Part shown: positions 61,800 to 64,000 of the stretch, piece after piece
Position numbering within the stretch: position 1 is the first letter of the stretch
Layout of the letters: each line of letters starts with the position of its first letter
Assembly (NCBI GenBank): GCA_900239685.1
Contig: OENT01000020.1
Span: forward strand, 124,001 to 188,000
Direction of reading: 5' to 3'
From: Rotaria macrura
Lineage: Eukaryota > Rotifera > Eurotatoria > Philodinida > Philodinidae
Length of the DNA stretch: 64,000 bases
Program-made: the position numbers and the translations under genes
Notes under the pieces: model-generated
Seen by the model: only the letters and a program-made list of their open reading frames with translations
The model's database searches: none
What the model was told of the DNA's origin: nothing

Positions 61800-64000
61800 T
61801 TGATTTTAAGAATAACTATTATTATGTTGGATTATTATGTTGTCTCTGTAGACATAATTAATGACATTGAAGAGGTAATTATAATCTAAAATTAAATAAG
61901 AACAATCAACAATTTTTCACTTTATTATTTTGTCTTTATAAGGCGTTGCTCGAAGGTACTTGTCAGCCAACGAATAACGATGACTGCTCTAAAAATCCCT
62001 AATCTACTGAAAGTGTGGGAAAGAAAAAAAATGTCTCCTTCACTCGTGAAAAATACAAGATGCGTACCAACACCATGGTCCCTAGCGCCAAAAAGAGCGT
62101 CGATTCCAATTCCATTAGTAAGCCGAACGATATGATCCCAATAGTCATACTGTTAAGATGAAAGCGGCATAGCAGCGATGGCAGTGTTGAAAGAAAAAGT
62201 GCCAAAAGAAAATGAGCCACCAGAGAAAGAAAACAAACTAGCTCGTTGACTGTTACAATACAGAACACAGATTTGAATATTGTTGAAGCTAGATTCTTAT
62301 CCGATTAGCTTGCTATTTGACGTATACCTGATACAAATATTAGATATGTGTATACATACATTTGTCTAGATATACATATACATGTATATGAAACAATCAA
62401 TCGACAAACGGCATCTGGATAGAGTAAATCTATATTGATCATTTCTTGTAATCAAACGAACAGAGAAACATGAAAGAAAAAGAAGAGGAATAATTAGATT
62501 TTTAAGGTTTCTATAAATACATAGACAGTCAATTTTCATCATGAAAAAGGATGGTTGAGTGAATAAATAGTTTTTCTTTTTCATTGCTCACTTTGATATG
62601 TTACTGATGTAAATTAACTTGTTTTTTAGAAATTGTTGACATACTTGTTTTATAAACTGATTTTACTCAGAAACATTTGATGAACTAATTAGAATGAATA
62701 TTGTTTTTTCTTATCTCTTGACGTGTTTGAAGTCAAATTTTTGAACAAGACAAGAAAAGGAAGAACAACTAATAACTATGTTGTAGTGTAATCATGCTTT
62801 CTAATGTGCTAATAAGAGGTAATGGATTATGAGAAAATCAGTTTTTTTTTCTTATCTAAATTTTATACTTAAATCTATCGTCAAACACAACGAGTCTTTA
62901 ATGTATTCTACACGTAATTATGTAAAGTTCAACGTACACGCATATATACAGACAGATGAAATATCGATTAAGTACAATTAGCAACAGAGAAGTTTACCAG
63001 ACAACAGGTAAAGGATATATACACTAATGCTTTACTGCTATTCTACTAATGTATCTATACACTAATCGATATGAAGCGGCATTATCAAGTTGAATAACAG
63101 TAGAAAAAGAAAAGAACTGATGGCTCATGCCATTCATCCATTTATATGACTTCTCTATATCTCTCATTCAACGATTGTGTTTATATCTATTTGGACATAT
63201 TGCTTGTACATCTATTCAACTATACACACGTCATTATTGCTAAAAGATGTAATTTTTACTTATCCTAACACTTCTATCGTCACCCACCGTTTAACCAATT
63301 GTTCAAATGGCAGGCAGCTGCTCTGTATTCTGATACTCAGTGATGATGATGATGATCTAAATCCGTTTCTTTTCCTCGTTCTCTCTCTCTCTCTCTCTTT
63401 CTATCGTGATTTTGCTCATTTTAATACATGAGGAGCTAGGCACGACAATAATGATGTTTCACATTACTCGAAATTCCCTTTCGGCAATATAAAATGACTA
63501 TAAGAGAAGTAGAAGAGGATATTACTGTTGTCTAAAGGCAGACTAATGAAATGAAAATAGATAATATTCTCCAAAATGGCGAAAAAACATTATGCATACA
63601 CAATATATAATTATGCATGCATAATACTTTCTTAGGTTATAAATGAGTACCTTGTTTTATCTAATTTGTCGTTCGACTATAGTTAAGATGTTTTCAAATG
63701 ATTTTCTGTTTACTATGACAATCACAGAAAATGATACGTGGAATCTGCAAGAAGAAGATAACGAGGAAAAAAAAGATATATATATATATGTCTATCGATA
63801 ATTTGATACATAATCAAAAGAATAATATCAAATAATTGAATAGAGACAGTCAATCAGTAGTATTCCTTTCAAGCAATTATAATGATGACGATATTGATTA
63901 GAAGAAAACTGTTGTTTGAGTAATACATACGAGTTACGTCAGTGAATTAATTTAAAACTAATACTTTTTATGGTAAAGAAGAGTTATCATGCTCTTATAT
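61800..64000. other. 5' flank of the GPCR gene, no gene seen
   Basis: Probably the receptor promoter region. Short frames (61999-62268 and 62366-62584 on the minus strand, 63177-63431 on the plus strand) are hydrophobic by base composition and have no family features. A CT run lies at 63381-63398. Confidence 0.45.
63381..63398. repeat. CT dinucleotide microsatellite
   Basis: About nine uninterrupted CT units in non-coding flank. Confidence 0.8.

Noticed and set aside
1..64000. CRISPR arrays, bacterial operons, prophage or viral genes
   Set aside because: No regularly spaced direct repeats, no bacterial gene organisation and no viral family motif seen; all recognised genes are intron-bearing animal families or tRNAs.

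Overview
The window looks like nuclear DNA from a small-genome invertebrate, most probably a bdelloid rotifer. The genome is AT-rich. Genes are split by many GT-AG introns, mostly 50-80 bases with a few of 1-2 kb. One gene encodes a zinc-binding coiled-coil protein of a type I associate with bdelloids. The rotifer assignment is inference: no rRNA or mitochondrial marker is present.

Layout, left to right. 1-1035: no recognised exon. 1036-12857 (+): a 35-exon SPAG17/PF6-type gene for a ciliary central-apparatus protein, missing its N-terminal coding part. 12.9-17.6 kb: non-coding, with an 875-bp inverted-repeat transposable element and a strong foldback. 17658-28352 (-): RIC1, a Rab6 exchange-factor subunit with a WD40-type start, about 30 exons; a second inverted-repeat element sits in one intron, and a conserved internal segment cannot be found. 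28.4-32.8 kb: apparently empty.

32.8-44.3 kb (+): a run of five same-strand genes. These are DDX56 (nucleolar DEAD-box helicase), a 118-residue gene I do not recognise, a Nudix-hydrolase-like gene with two frame breaks in A runs, CACYBP/SIP (CS and SGS domains) and a VAMP/synaptobrevin R-SNARE. Gaps inside the run are as short as 88 bases. Each start codon is preceded closely by a splice-acceptor-like site, which suggests spliced-leader addition or 5'UTR introns.

45789-47785 (-): a ZIC/odd-paired transcription factor with five C2H2 fingers and a long polyglutamine tail, followed upstream by a 4.6-kb gene-poor region. 52349-52992 (-): a two-exon, 193-residue gene I do not recognise. 54747-55487 (+): a protein with a zinc-binding cluster at each end and a coiled coil between. 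55.8-58.3 kb: three tRNA-Ser(UGA) genes, each with an intron. 59785-61799 (-): a class A peptide GPCR resembling galanin/allatostatin-A receptors. The last 2.2 kb hold no gene I can support.

The genes do not form one pathway; they are mostly conserved housekeeping, ciliary, secretory and neuronal or developmental functions. I saw no convincing new multi-gene system. The items most worth a second look are the acceptor sites in front of start codons, the missing RIC1 segment, the doubly frame-broken Nudix gene, the two inverted-repeat elements and the GPCR lacking the helix-6 proline.
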